Below, in pieces: positions 45,964 through 54,545 of a stretch of DNA of 64,000 nucleotides. Position 1 is the stretch's first letter; every line of letters begins with the position of its first letter. Source of the stretch: DATFTE01 sp963840665 (lineage in GTDB: Bacteria > Acidobacteriota > Terriglobia > Terriglobales > Acidobacteriaceae). The notes under the pieces were generated by a model. It was not told the DNA's origin. It worked only from the letters and a program-made list of their open reading frames with translations, and searched no databases. The position numbers were made by a program, and so were the translations under genes. Where the stretch lies: contig CAWIZO010000005.1 in the NCBI GenBank assembly GCA_963840665.1, positions 310,001 through 374,000 on the forward strand. The letters are read 5' to 3'.

Positions 45964-46320
45964 TTAGAACTCGAAGTAAGCTCCGCCGCCGACCGCTCGG
46001 GGACCAACATCTTCTCGGGAAGGCAGGAGGCGTCCGGCGATACCGCGCATCGCTTCCCATGCAGCTTGATTCAACGCCGGGTCTGCACCAACCAGATCGC
46101 GAATCATTTTCCACGCTGCGAGGTTCAAGGCTCCTTCAGGAGCCGGACCCATGGCGAGCGAAACCGAGCATTGCGGGCAGAAACAGATTCTTTGCGACGC
46201 AGACTTCTGGCGTGGGCGGACACCTACCGTCTGAGCAAACATGTAAACGGCAACCGATTTATCTCCCGGCTCGATTTCGCGATTACAGCGAAGACAGTAG
46301 AAATTTTCCAAGCGTGCCAT
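45964..46320 (-). CDS. Small zinc-ribbon-like protein of unknown function
   Basis: About 118 residues from ATG 46320 (MARLENFYCLRCNREIEP). Two CxxC pairs, C-L-R-C near residue 9 and C-P-Q-C near residue 46, suggest a zinc ribbon. A helical C-terminal half follows with Trp and Met repeats (LAAWKMIRDLVGADPALNQAAWEAMRGIAG). The upstream extension of the frame contains no recognisable domain, so I prefer the shorter form. No family is recognised. It is convergent with the receptor gene and its neighbour on the other side is divergent. Confidence 0.5.
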   Translation of the reverse strand: MARLENFYCLRCNREIEPGDKSVAVYMFAQTVGVRPRQKSASQRICFCPQCSVSLAMGPAPEGALNLAAWKMIRDLVGADPALNQAAWEAMRGIAGRLLPSREDVGPRAVGGGAYFEF

Positions 46321-46473
46321 CCCTGGGCCAGTGAGGGCCAATCTGCATAGTGCTGTTTTGACGTTGCGATAAGCAAGTATGCAGGAAGATTCGGTGCGAG
46401 AGTCAAAGCAAAGTGCGCCCGGAACCAAGTTTTGCTCTAGGCAGAATCGGCATGAATCCCGCACTCTATTGTT

Positions 46474-47037
46474 ATGAGCGTTGGAGAGTCTCGTTTGCCC
46501 GCAGGATGGTCCCCGAGCCGCCAGTACGAAACTGAAGCCAAAGTATTTCGCTTATCTCATCTCCGCAAGATGCGCGGGTGCGAGCAAGTTGCTGCGGTTT
46601 GCTTCCGCGTTCGGCGAGGGCGCATTGAGTTCCTGCTGGTGCAAACGCGTGGCGGGCGTTGGATTTTTCCCAAGGGAAGCGCCGAGGCGGGATTGAGCAA
46701 CGCACAGGCAGCCGCTTTGGAGGCCTTCGAAGAAGCCGGGGTTCATGGACGCATCGAGGAAGCCTCGTTCGCTCGCTATGTCCGCCGGAAAGCTTCTGAG
46801 CTCCGCGGTACGCCGATCGAAATTACAACCAGCGCTCACCTCTGCGAGGTCTCACGCCTCGATCCGGCGCCGGAAGCCAATCGCGACCCCAGCTGGTTTT
46901 CTCCTGAGAAAGCCAAACGGCGCTTGCAGGAAGGACGCGCGCAGGATTACGCGTCAGAGCTGGTGCGTGTCATCGACCGTGCTGTGACACGGATCGGTTT
47001 AACCGGGCGTGTCGAAAGTCGTCGAAAGGCGGGATAG
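46474..47037 (+). CDS. Nudix hydrolase
   Basis: 187-residue protein of the Nudix superfamily, which cleaves nucleoside diphosphate-linked substrates. Nudix fold elements: QVAAVCFRVRRGRIEFLLVQTRGGRWIFPKGSAEAG..., then the Nudix helix AAALEAFEEAGV. The catalytic helix keeps EExG, but two positions of the GX5EX7REUXEEXGU box differ: L replaces the first Glu and L replaces Arg of RE. The layout with WxFPKG resembles diadenosine/diphosphoinositol polyphosphate hydrolases (DIPP-like). Substrate is unknown; activity may be reduced. Confidence 0.75.
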   Translation: MSVGESRLPAGWSPSRQYETEAKVFRLSHLRKMRGCEQVAAVCFRVRRGRIEFLLVQTRGGRWIFPKGSAEAGLSNAQAAALEAFEEAGVHGRIEEASFARYVRRKASELRGTPIEITTSAHLCEVSRLDPAPEANRDPSWFSPEKAKRRLQEGRAQDYASELVRVIDRAVTRIGLTGRVESRRKAG

Positions 47038-47189
47038 GCTACCGCATCTCCGGGTGGCTGAATCTCACCATCTGCTTAGCAGTTTCCTCGTCTACAACCT
47101 TGCATGATGGCAACTGAGTCATCGTTCATGGGAATGGCAGCTTAATCCTAAGTCCGAGCCGTTCTCCTCTAACTTCGATTCTCACAAAG

Positions 47190-47235
47190 TGACCCTCGAC
47201 AGCCGCCGGAGGTACTTCGGAGGTTGCGAGGGTCA
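47190..47235 (+). terminator. Terminator-like hairpin upstream of secreted protein
   Basis: TGACCCTCG (47190-47198) and CGAGGGTCA (47227-47235), perfect 9-base arms, with an inner imperfect stem (CCGGAGGTACTTCGG), followed by TCCTTTTG on the plus strand. It lies 150 bases after the Nudix gene and 50 bases before the next start, so it could be the end of the Nudix transcript or a leader element. Confidence 0.4.
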
Positions 47236-47284
47236 TCCTTTTGTAGATAATTCTCTGGACTAGCGCTCGGCGAAAGCGACGTCC

Positions 47285-47950
47285 ATGAACAAACTCATGT
47301 CTTTTCTTCTTGCCTTCTGCTTGGCAACCGTTGCCCGCGCGCAGGATCAAAGTGCCGGCCCATTTGACGCTCGCGCTATCTTTCAACCTGGCATGAGCAC
47401 CATGCAAGCGGCGCGAGAGACATGCGCAAAAGGGCCAGGGCGGGAATTTGGCAATTGCTTCGTGCAGCAAATGCAGGCTGCGGGAGCTTCTCCACAAGCC
47501 GTCGCTTTCATGCGTGCAATTCACAATGACGGATTCATGCGCGATTTCAAGGAGGCGAGCCGTGTTGATATCGCCTTCGCGTACTTCCCTTTCGCCGCCA
47601 ATGAGAACCAACACGCTCTGCTGGTGAATGGAAATCCCGACTTAATCGACGTGGACGACTATTCGGTGATTCCCAGGAAAGACTTACTCCAGAATGCGGA
47701 CTACGCCGCTTTACTCAAGAAATCTCCCGACATCTCCGTTTTCCCCGGTGATCGGGCGGGGACGAAGTTCATTACCGCGGAGACCCTGCCCGATGGAGGT
47801 CAGAGTTTTTTGGTTCCATATGTGCTCGTCAACGGCTGCCATGCCTGCGCACGCGTGGGCAGACTCGAACTTGCGTTTAGCTTCGATGGCGAGGGAAAGT
47901 TTCGGGGCGCGAAAATCGCGAGCGTCAAGCCGATAACGGTTCCGCAGTGA
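47285..47950 (+). CDS. Secreted protein of unknown function
   Basis: 221 residues with signal peptide MNKLMSFLLAFCLATVARA. The mature region has conserved-looking Cys positions (ETCAKGPGREFGNCFVQQM, NGCHACARVG), several of which could form disulphides, and a beta-rich C-terminal part (LELAFSFDGEGKFRGAKIASVKPI). I do not recognise the family. No operon partner; the next gene on the opposite strand is the galE remnant. Confidence 0.55.
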   Translation: MNKLMSFLLAFCLATVARAQDQSAGPFDARAIFQPGMSTMQAARETCAKGPGREFGNCFVQQMQAAGASPQAVAFMRAIHNDGFMRDFKEASRVDIAFAYFPFAANENQHALLVNGNPDLIDVDDYSVIPRKDLLQNADYAALLKKSPDISVFPGDRAGTKFITAETLPDGGQSFLVPYVLVNGCHACARVGRLELAFSFDGEGKFRGAKIASVKPITVPQ

Positions 47951-47955
47951 CGTGA

Positions 47956-48234
47956 TTAGTTGCCGCATCCCACGGGATGGCGCTGATACCATTTCCAGGC
48001 GCTGCGCACTATGGTTTCAAGGTGGGGGAACTCAGGTGTCCAGCCAAGCTCGCGGCGAATTTTTTCTGAGCTGGCGATCAGAATTGCAGGATCCCCCGGT
48101 CTGCGTTTAACTGCGTTGCGGCTGCCTTTGCTGAGGTCGTCGTACACGATCACGGCTTCGTGTCCTGCCTCGAGCAGTTGCGCGGTGACGATGCTTCCGA
48201 TAAAACCCGCACCGCCGGTTACCAGAATTCTCGT
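47956..48234 (-). pseudogene. galE: Internally deleted galE (UDP-glucose 4-epimerase) remnant
   Basis: The frame encodes a GalE N-terminus, TRILVTGGAGFIGSIVTAQL with dinucleotide motif GGAGFIG and continuing to YDDLSKGSRNAV, joined directly to the GalE C-terminus, RRPGDPAILIASSEKIRRE then LGWTPEFPHLETIVRSAWKWYQRHP. The roughly 225 residues between, including the S/Y-x3-K catalytic region, are missing with the frame kept. The expected initiator codon reads ACG (48232-48234); the first usable start is internal. It begins about 25 bases after the galM stop in the same direction, so a galM-galE operon seems to have decayed, or the assembly has lost about 680 bases. Confidence 0.75.
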
Positions 48235-48258
48235 GCTGTACCTGGTTCGATTTCGCCT

Positions 48259-49383
48259 TTATTCGACAGAGAATTTGTAGATCGTCTCTTGCCGGTAAAC
48301 CGAGCCGGGATCGAGAATGATCGAGGGAAACTTTGGCTGATTCACCGAGTCGGGAAAGTGCTGGGCTTCCAGACAAAAGGCCGCATGTTGTCCGTACTTC
48401 ACGCCGCCCTTGCCAACAATGCTGCCATTTAGAAAATTCGCCGAGTAAAACTGAACTCCCGGCTCCGTCGTCCACATTTCCAGCTTGCGTCCTGAACCGG
48501 GGTCGGTAACGCGCGCCGCTAATTTGAGTTTGCCCGGCTCTCCATTCAACACGAAATTGTGATCATACCCACCCGGGTCGCCCTTGATCTCGGCGATGCG
48601 GGCGCCGATCGCAGTTGGATGCGTGAAGTCGAGGGGCGTGCCTTTGACCGGAAGAATCTCTCCCGTGGGGATGAATGTGGAGTCGACCGGCGTATACCGG
48701 TCTGCGTTCAAGTACAACACGTCGGCCAGCACGTCTTTGCCTCCGCCGAGAGTGAAGTAACTGTGATTGGTCAGATTCACCGGAGTGGGTTGGTCTGTTT
48801 TTGCTGAGTAGTTGAGCTTCAGTTCGTCGTTATCGGTAAGGGTGTAGGTAACGCTGACCTCGAGATTCCCGGGAAATCCTTCATCGCCGTCCGGACTCGA
48901 GTAGCTGAACATTACGGCGGCGGCGTGAGGGATCACTTCACCCTTCCACACTACGTGACTCAGATCCTTCGGCCCACTGTGCAGACTGTTGGGCGGATTG
49001 TTAATCTCAAGTGAGTACTGCTTCCCCCCCAAACTAAATTTTCCCTTGGCGATGCGATTGGTCACGCGGCCGACCGTGGCGCCAAACCAGGCGGGATTCT
49101 TCACGTATCCACTTAAGTCATCGAAGCCCAACACCACGTCTGCATTCTTTCCGTGGCGATCGGGCACCCATAACTCGGTGAGCGTCGCACCATAAGCAAT
49201 AATTTTCGAAACGCTTCCCTTCGCATTCGTGAGAGTAAACACGTCGACCGTGGTTCCGTCGTCCAATTTTCCGAAGACTGATTTCTCAGCCTTGGCGACA
49301 TTGGTGGCCTTTTGCGGCTGCGCCCATAGCGGAGTAAGCAGAATCGACAGCACCAGAACAAGCTTTGCGAAGTTCACGTTCAT
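48259..49383 (-). CDS. galM: Exported aldose 1-epimerase (galactose mutarotase)
   Basis: About 374 residues from ATG 49383 with a signal peptide (FAKLVLVLSILLTPLWAQ), indicating a periplasmic enzyme that interconverts alpha and beta anomers of hexoses. Family marks are YGATLTELWVPDRHGKNADVVLGFDDLSGY, NRIAKGKFSLGGK, the substrate His in NSLHSGP, catalytic His in LTNHSYFTLGG and catalytic Glu in CLEAQHFPDSVN. Length is normal. Upstream GTG/ATG codons (to 49434) give an unlikely extension. The galE remnant follows in the same direction. Confidence 0.9.
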   Translation of the reverse strand: MNVNFAKLVLVLSILLTPLWAQPQKATNVAKAEKSVFGKLDDGTTVDVFTLTNAKGSVSKIIAYGATLTELWVPDRHGKNADVVLGFDDLSGYVKNPAWFGATVGRVTNRIAKGKFSLGGKQYSLEINNPPNSLHSGPKDLSHVVWKGEVIPHAAAVMFSYSSPDGDEGFPGNLEVSVTYTLTDNDELKLNYSAKTDQPTPVNLTNHSYFTLGGGKDVLADVLYLNADRYTPVDSTFIPTGEILPVKGTPLDFTHPTAIGARIAEIKGDPGGYDHNFVLNGEPGKLKLAARVTDPGSGRKLEMWTTEPGVQFYSANFLNGSIVGKGGVKYGQHAAFCLEAQHFPDSVNQPKFPSIILDPGSVYRQETIYKFSVE

Positions 49384-49446
49384 CTGAGATGTGCTCCAGC
49401 CGCAAGAATATGCCTGGGCGCTATTATGACGCACAGAAGGGCGTCT

Positions 49447-49465
49447 GAGCGTAAGAGTTACGCTC
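49447..49465. terminator. Short hairpin between galM and the Oar-like receptor gene
   Basis: GAGCGTAA-GAG-TTACGCTC, perfect 8-base stem, 3-base loop, about 30 bases downstream of the receptor stop (minus strand). There is no T run, so it may be only a weak terminator or RNA-stabilising hairpin. Confidence 0.35.
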
Positions 49466-49492
49466 GATCGGGTCTAAGAATCTTTGCCGCGC

Positions 49493-52400
49493 CTAGAAGC
49501 TCAACTTCAGCGACAACTGCACCAGCCGCGGGTCGCGGGCAGCTGTCAGGAAACCGAACTGCTGCGCTCCCAGAACTGTGCTGTTGTTCGAATTCTGCGG
49601 CCCGGAATTCGCCAGCAGGAAGTTGGTGTGGTTGAAGATGTTGAACAAGTCAGCGCGGAACTCCAGGGTGTAGCGTTCGCGGATCGGGAAATGCTTGCCC
49701 GCGGTGAAGTCCCACGTCTGGTATCCGGGCCCTTGCAGGGTGTTACGACCTACGTCCCCGAACGATCCCAGCGCTGGGTCCCGATACTGGCAAGTATTGA
49801 AGAATACGAGTTTGCCGCTGGCGGGTACGCATCCCGGCGCTAAACCAAAGTCGGGCCGCTGCGAGACACCACCGACGCCACCGTCGGAGTTGGCAAAGTT
49901 TCCATTCGAATCGAGTACCGTAAACCAGTTGCCGCTCGACACGCTGGTGATTCCCGCGATCTGCCATCCGCCCAGAACTTGCTCGGTGATTCCGGTAGCG
50001 CTTCCCAGGAATTTTCTTCCGTGGCCAATGGGAAGATCGTAAATGTAGCTGGCGACAAAACGATTGCGGATACCGAAATCCGAATTGCCGTACTCCAGCT
50101 GCGGTTGTCGGAAATAGCGGAAGTCGCTGTTGTTCTGGGTCGGCCCCAGGTTCGCGTTTGAAGCGTTATCGATAGAGTGGGCCCAGGTGTAAGACGCTTG
50201 AAATTGCAATCCGTGGGTGAAACGCTTCTCGTAATGGACCTGCATCGAGTTGTAGCTCGATGCGCCAGAAGCTCGGAACCAGTCGATTCCGGCGTCGATG
50301 AGAGGCACAGGACGGCGCGGCGCCAGCGGAGCGGTTGGATCGGCGCTGGGAGCGGACTGGTTGCCGTTGAGGAATATGAAGAGCTTATCTCCCTTTGATC
50401 CCGCGTAAGTGATATCTAGCACGCTATCGGCGGGCAGTTCACGTTGAATGGAGAGATGCCACTGCTGCACATATGGCGTCACTAGTTTCGGATCGAGCGA
50501 GTAGAGGAACGGCGTGTTGGGGTCGGACAAGGAATTGGCTGGGAATCCATTTTGCAAAAAGCGGATGCCGGGGATCGAGCAATCGAGATTCGGCAGCGCT
50601 GGGTTTGCCGACGAAGCCGAACAGGGCGCGTTGAATGACTGCGTCACAAAGAATGGGGGATTGAATCCCGGGCTGGGGTTCGAATACGGGCCGTTCTCTT
50701 GGCCTCCGTAGAAAATTCCGTATCCGGCGCGCAACACTGTCTTGTCTTGCACTTGATAAGCAAATCCAATCCGCGGCGCGAAATTGTTTGTGTCGGGAGA
50801 GATCAGGCCACGACTGGCCGTCGCGCTCAATGCGATTTGCGAGGCCAGTGTTGGAGTGAGTTGCGCGGTTTGTCCTCTGGGCACGATCACTGTCGGATGT
50901 GCGGGATCATTCAGATCAAAGGTGCCTTGATCATTGAACCGCTCTTTGACCGTGGTGAACAATTCATACCGGACACCAAGATTCAGCGTTAGGCGTGGTG
51001 TTAGCTTGAAATCATCTTGCCCGAAGAACGCGTAGATCGGCCGGAAGTAGTCGACATTGTGAAGATTGTTGATACTGCCGCCGTCGGTCAGTCCCGCGAG
51101 GAAAGAGGCGAATCCCGATCCTCCGGTTCCCGGCGCTGCCGGGTTGTCGGTAAGAGTTGTGCCGAAATCGAGTGTGCCGCGCGGCGCCGCCGGCTGAAAG
51201 ATGGTGAATTCTTCGCGCCGAAGTTCGGTGCCGAACTTCAACGTATGGCGTCCCCTCACGAGGGTGATGTTCTCGTTCAACACGTAGGTGTTCTGAAGCT
51301 CGCGCGACGGAAGAAATGTCGGGCTGCCAAGAGTAGGAGCGCTGCCATCGGCGAAGGTTAATTGGGGGAGGCCACCGATGTCCGGTCCGAACGGCACACC
51401 GGGGAAACCGACTTCCTGTGAAACATTTTCGTTGGAGAAGAAATTGAAGCGGTGGGAATTGATCCGATTGTATCCCAGCCGGAATTCGTTGATCAGAGTT
51501 GGCTTGAAAAGGTGCGTCCAACTGGTCGCGAAGCTGCGATAAGAGTTGTCTTCAATACCGCTGAAAAAGCCTCCGCCATCGGCGAAACCGGGGAAGGTAC
51601 CCGGGATCGTACTCGGTTGATCCTCGTAGCTGAAGCGAAAGAATCCGTAGTCGTTGTCGGTGTACTTCTGGTCAACGCGTATGTCGAAGTTGTTGCGGTT
51701 CTCGGAACGTACGGGATTCGCGAGATAGTTGATGGCGGGATTGTTAGCGATGTTCTGCCCCGGATAAAGTGCCGCCAGCCTTAGCGCCAGGGGATCAAGA
51801 GAACCGCCGTTGGCCACCGTGGGGTTGGTTGGAATTACATTGATGGGATTTCCGCTGATGTCGTAGCCGAAGGGAACGCCGCAAGTGCCCGTCGCGGAAG
51901 TTCCGCTGGCCTGGGTTAGCCGCGTATCGAAAATCTCACCCCCAAAGGTGGGACGTCCGTTGCAATCGAGGGCTGGATTGCCGTTCGGATCGAGCGCCGG
52001 AGAGCCGCTTAGCAGTTCCGTGAAATCTCCGCCAATTTCCGCTGGGCTGGGCAGCAGCACTGACTGAGTCTGTGCCTGGCGCAAGCGCAATCCCTCGTAG
52101 TCGACGAAGAAGAAAGTGCGGTTCTTCACGATCGCTCCACCGAAGGTTCCGCCGAACTGGTTCTGCTTGAATGCCGGAGTTGGGAGTGTCGGATCATCGA
52201 AGTAGTTGCGCGCATCCAGCACTTCATTACGAAAAAATTCCCATGCGCTACCATGCCACGAATTCGTCCCAGACTTAATGGCAGCGTTGATAATTGCGCC
52301 GTTGCCGCGCCCGAACTCTGCGCTGTAGGCGTTGGTCTGTACCTTAAATTCCTGCAAGGCCTCGACCGGCGGTTGAATCACGTAATTGGTTTCGTTGAGC

Positions 52401-53017
52401 AAGTCGGGCAGGTTAGAGTTATTGTCCACTCCATCCAGAAGAAAGTTGTTTTGCAGCGAGCGCGCCCCGTTGGAACTGAAGCCGAAGCTGTTTTCGTCGC
52501 GCGCGCCTGGTTCGCTAGGAGAAGTGCCGGGAGTGAGTAGCGCCAGTTGAGCGAAGTTACGGCCGTTGAGCGGCAGATTCTCGGCTCGCTGACTGTCCAC
52601 AACCTGTCCAAGCTCTCCGGTTTCCGTGTTGAGCAACGGGGCGATCCCGGTCACGACAATCTGCTCCGACAATTTGCCGACTTCGAGCTTAAAGTTGATT
52701 GCTACACGTTGCTGCACATCGAGGTCGACGGGTTCGGAAACGGCGCGCTTAAAGCCGGGCTTCTCGACGGTCACGGTGTAGCGTCCGATGTGAAGGGCAC
52801 TGGCCACAAACTCGCCGCTCTGGTTGGTCTTGGAGGTAAATTTCTCACCTCTCTCCACATCCGTGACCGTGACGCTGGCACCGGTTACGACTGCGCCGCT
52901 CGAGTCGGTTACAGTGCCGACAATGGTACCCGCGTCCTTCTGTGCCCAACATAACGCCGAGGCAAGAACGAGCAGGACAGAAACAAGAGCGAACCGGAAA
53001 GTACGCACTGCTGGCAT
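49493..53017 (-). CDS. Oar-like TonB-dependent receptor with carboxypeptidase-regulatory-like domain
   Basis: Outer-membrane receptor of about 1174 residues from ATG 53017, which follows AAGGAG. Signal peptide (FRFALVSVLLVLASALCWA), carboxypeptidase-regulatory-like domain (GTIVGTVTDSSGAVVTGASVTVTDVERGEKF), plug (LNGRNFAQLALLTPG, LLDGVDNN) and barrel ending QLSLKLSF. It is divergent from the amidohydrolase/GH36 operon, with TTTCGT-type boxes in the shared 364-base gap, so it is probably the uptake receptor of the amino-sugar/galactoside module. The direct ligand is not visible from sequence. Confidence 0.92.
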   Translation of the reverse strand: MPAVRTFRFALVSVLLVLASALCWAQKDAGTIVGTVTDSSGAVVTGASVTVTDVERGEKFTSKTNQSGEFVASALHIGRYTVTVEKPGFKRAVSEPVDLDVQQRVAINFKLEVGKLSEQIVVTGIAPLLNTETGELGQVVDSQRAENLPLNGRNFAQLALLTPGTSPSEPGARDENSFGFSSNGARSLQNNFLLDGVDNNSNLPDLLNETNYVIQPPVEALQEFKVQTNAYSAEFGRGNGAIINAAIKSGTNSWHGSAWEFFRNEVLDARNYFDDPTLPTPAFKQNQFGGTFGGAIVKNRTFFFVDYEGLRLRQAQTQSVLLPSPAEIGGDFTELLSGSPALDPNGNPALDCNGRPTFGGEIFDTRLTQASGTSATGTCGVPFGYDISGNPINVIPTNPTVANGGSLDPLALRLAALYPGQNIANNPAINYLANPVRSENRNNFDIRVDQKYTDNDYGFFRFSYEDQPSTIPGTFPGFADGGGFFSGIEDNSYRSFATSWTHLFKPTLINEFRLGYNRINSHRFNFFSNENVSQEVGFPGVPFGPDIGGLPQLTFADGSAPTLGSPTFLPSRELQNTYVLNENITLVRGRHTLKFGTELRREEFTIFQPAAPRGTLDFGTTLTDNPAAPGTGGSGFASFLAGLTDGGSINNLHNVDYFRPIYAFFGQDDFKLTPRLTLNLGVRYELFTTVKERFNDQGTFDLNDPAHPTVIVPRGQTAQLTPTLASQIALSATASRGLISPDTNNFAPRIGFAYQVQDKTVLRAGYGIFYGGQENGPYSNPSPGFNPPFFVTQSFNAPCSASSANPALPNLDCSIPGIRFLQNGFPANSLSDPNTPFLYSLDPKLVTPYVQQWHLSIQRELPADSVLDITYAGSKGDKLFIFLNGNQSAPSADPTAPLAPRRPVPLIDAGIDWFRASGASSYNSMQVHYEKRFTHGLQFQASYTWAHSIDNASNANLGPTQNNSDFRYFRQPQLEYGNSDFGIRNRFVASYIYDLPIGHGRKFLGSATGITEQVLGGWQIAGITSVSSGNWFTVLDSNGNFANSDGGVGGVSQRPDFGLAPGCVPASGKLVFFNTCQYRDPALGSFGDVGRNTLQGPGYQTWDFTAGKHFPIRERYTLEFRADLFNIFNHTNFLLANSGPQNSNNSTVLGAQQFGFLTAARDPRLVQLSLKLSF

Positions 53018-53381
53018 AAGCGGCTCCTTCACTGCCGACTCCGGCCGACTCATGTGGCGCGGTCCCGACCGGATGTTCTGCAGTACGAACTGCGCTGCTT
53101 TTGAGGTATATTACGAACACTTACTTTTACTTTCGTTCTGGAGTGATGTCAAGGACGAAAGTGCGGCTTGGCAGGTACCTTGAAGAAGGAGGGCCGATTC
53201 CGGCCGGCCCGACATAAATCCGGCCTGACGCAAATACATCAATGAAATACATAATGCAAACGACCCTCCCCATCTGCGAGGAAGAAAAAACGGATGACGC
53301 TAGGGGTATACTGACCCTTCATCTCGAAAGACTACGAATGGAAAGCATTCGAAACCGGTCCGCGCTCCGCAAAGGATAGTC
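53018..53381. other. Divergent intergenic region, receptor / amidohydrolase
   Basis: 364 bases that hold both promoters. It contains the inverted repeat ACTTTCGT...ACGAAAGT at 53129-53162. AAGGA near 53370 serves the amidohydrolase. No gene is apparent. Confidence 0.6.
53129..53162. promoter_or_regulatory. ACTTTCGT/ACGAAAGT inverted repeat, candidate DeoR operator
   Basis: ACTTTCGT (53129-53136) and ACGAAAGT (53155-53162) are perfect 8-base arms separated by 18 bases. The TTTCGT core and the upstream run CTTACTTTTACTTTCGTTC resemble the T-rich TTTCRTTT boxes known for AgaR/DeoR repressors and those ahead of the deoR gene here. Confidence 0.45.
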
Positions 53382-54545
53382 ATGCCTCGCACCTGGTTTT
53401 TGCAAATCGCCCTTTTCCTGGCCTGTGCGGTCAGCGTGGCGCAGACGACCAAGCCGCAGATTGGATATCAAGTCGATCCCAATGCTGAGCAGAAAAAGAC
53501 GGTTTTGCTGAAAGACTTCAAGCCGGTCTCGATGCTGCATGCGCCCGAGCATCCAATCGAGAAAGCGAAATTCTACGTGATCGACGTCCACAGCCATGTG
53601 AACGATGCGGCCCGGATTGACGAGCACATGCCTCCCGCTCGCGTGATCGAGGTCATGAATGCCACCAACGTCAAAACCATCGTAATCCTCACGGGAATGT
53701 GGGGAGACAAGTTGCAAGGCGTGATCGACGAGATGGTGAAGCCGTATCCCGGCCGCTTTATGGTCTTCACCCAACTGGATTGGAGCCGCATCGATGACCC
53801 GGACTTTGGCAATGAAATGGTGGCGTTACTCCGCGATTCTGTTTCTCGCGGAGCTCGAGGCCTGAAGTTGCTTAAAGATTTTGGCCTTGGCGTGCGCGAT
53901 AAAAACGGCAAGCTCATCGCTATCGACGACCCCCGTTTCGACCCTGTCTGGGACGAGTGCGGTCGTTTGGGAATTCCAGTCTTTATTCACACGGGAGATC
54001 CCGAAGCGTTCTTCCTCCCGGTCGACGCAACCAATGAACGCTACGAAGAACTGATCGACCATCCAGACTGGAGTTTCTACGGACGCGACTATCCCAGCCT
54101 TCAATCTCTGCTGGAAGCGCGGAATCGCGTCTTTGCGCGGCATCCGCACACGAACTTCGTCTCACTGCACATGGGTTGGCCTGAAAACCTCGATTGGGTG
54201 CAGTCAATGCTTGACCAATTCCCCAATGTGATGGTGGAGTTTGGAGCGCGCGAAGCCGAACTGGGACGCCAGCCTCGCCGGACTCGCGAACTGTTTCTCA
54301 AGGATCCAGACCGTGTGATGTTTGGCACGGATAATGACGTCACGGAAGGCTTATATCGCAACATTTTCCGCTGGCTCGAAACCGGGGACGAATATTTTGA
54401 TTATTGGGACGCGCCCGGTCAGGGACGATTCAAGATCAGCGGGCTCGCGCTTCCCGACGATGTTCTCGAAAAGATCTATCACAAAAATGCAGAACGGCTG
54501 TTCAGCAAATTTCATCCTGCCATGCAGAAGAAGGAGGGCCAGTGA
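53382..54545 (+). CDS. Exported amidohydrolase (amidohydrolase-2 family)
   Basis: 387 residues with signal peptide MPRTWFLQIALFLACAVSVAQ. TIM-barrel metal-dependent hydrolase/decarboxylase: HxH metal pair in VIDVHSHVND, further ligand-type His in IPVFIHTGDP and SLHMGWPENL, and Asp in MFGTDNDVTE. Substrate unknown. It overlaps the GH36-like gene by 4 bases (GTGA), so they are translationally coupled, and it is divergent from the receptor gene. An exported member of this family next to a glycosidase suggests processing of a released product. Confidence 0.82.
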   Translation: MPRTWFLQIALFLACAVSVAQTTKPQIGYQVDPNAEQKKTVLLKDFKPVSMLHAPEHPIEKAKFYVIDVHSHVNDAARIDEHMPPARVIEVMNATNVKTIVILTGMWGDKLQGVIDEMVKPYPGRFMVFTQLDWSRIDDPDFGNEMVALLRDSVSRGARGLKLLKDFGLGVRDKNGKLIAIDDPRFDPVWDECGRLGIPVFIHTGDPEAFFLPVDATNERYEELIDHPDWSFYGRDYPSLQSLLEARNRVFARHPHTNFVSLHMGWPENLDWVQSMLDQFPNVMVEFGAREAELGRQPRRTRELFLKDPDRVMFGTDNDVTEGLYRNIFRWLETGDEYFDYWDAPGQGRFKISGLALPDDVLEKIYHKNAERLFSKFHPAMQKKEGQ

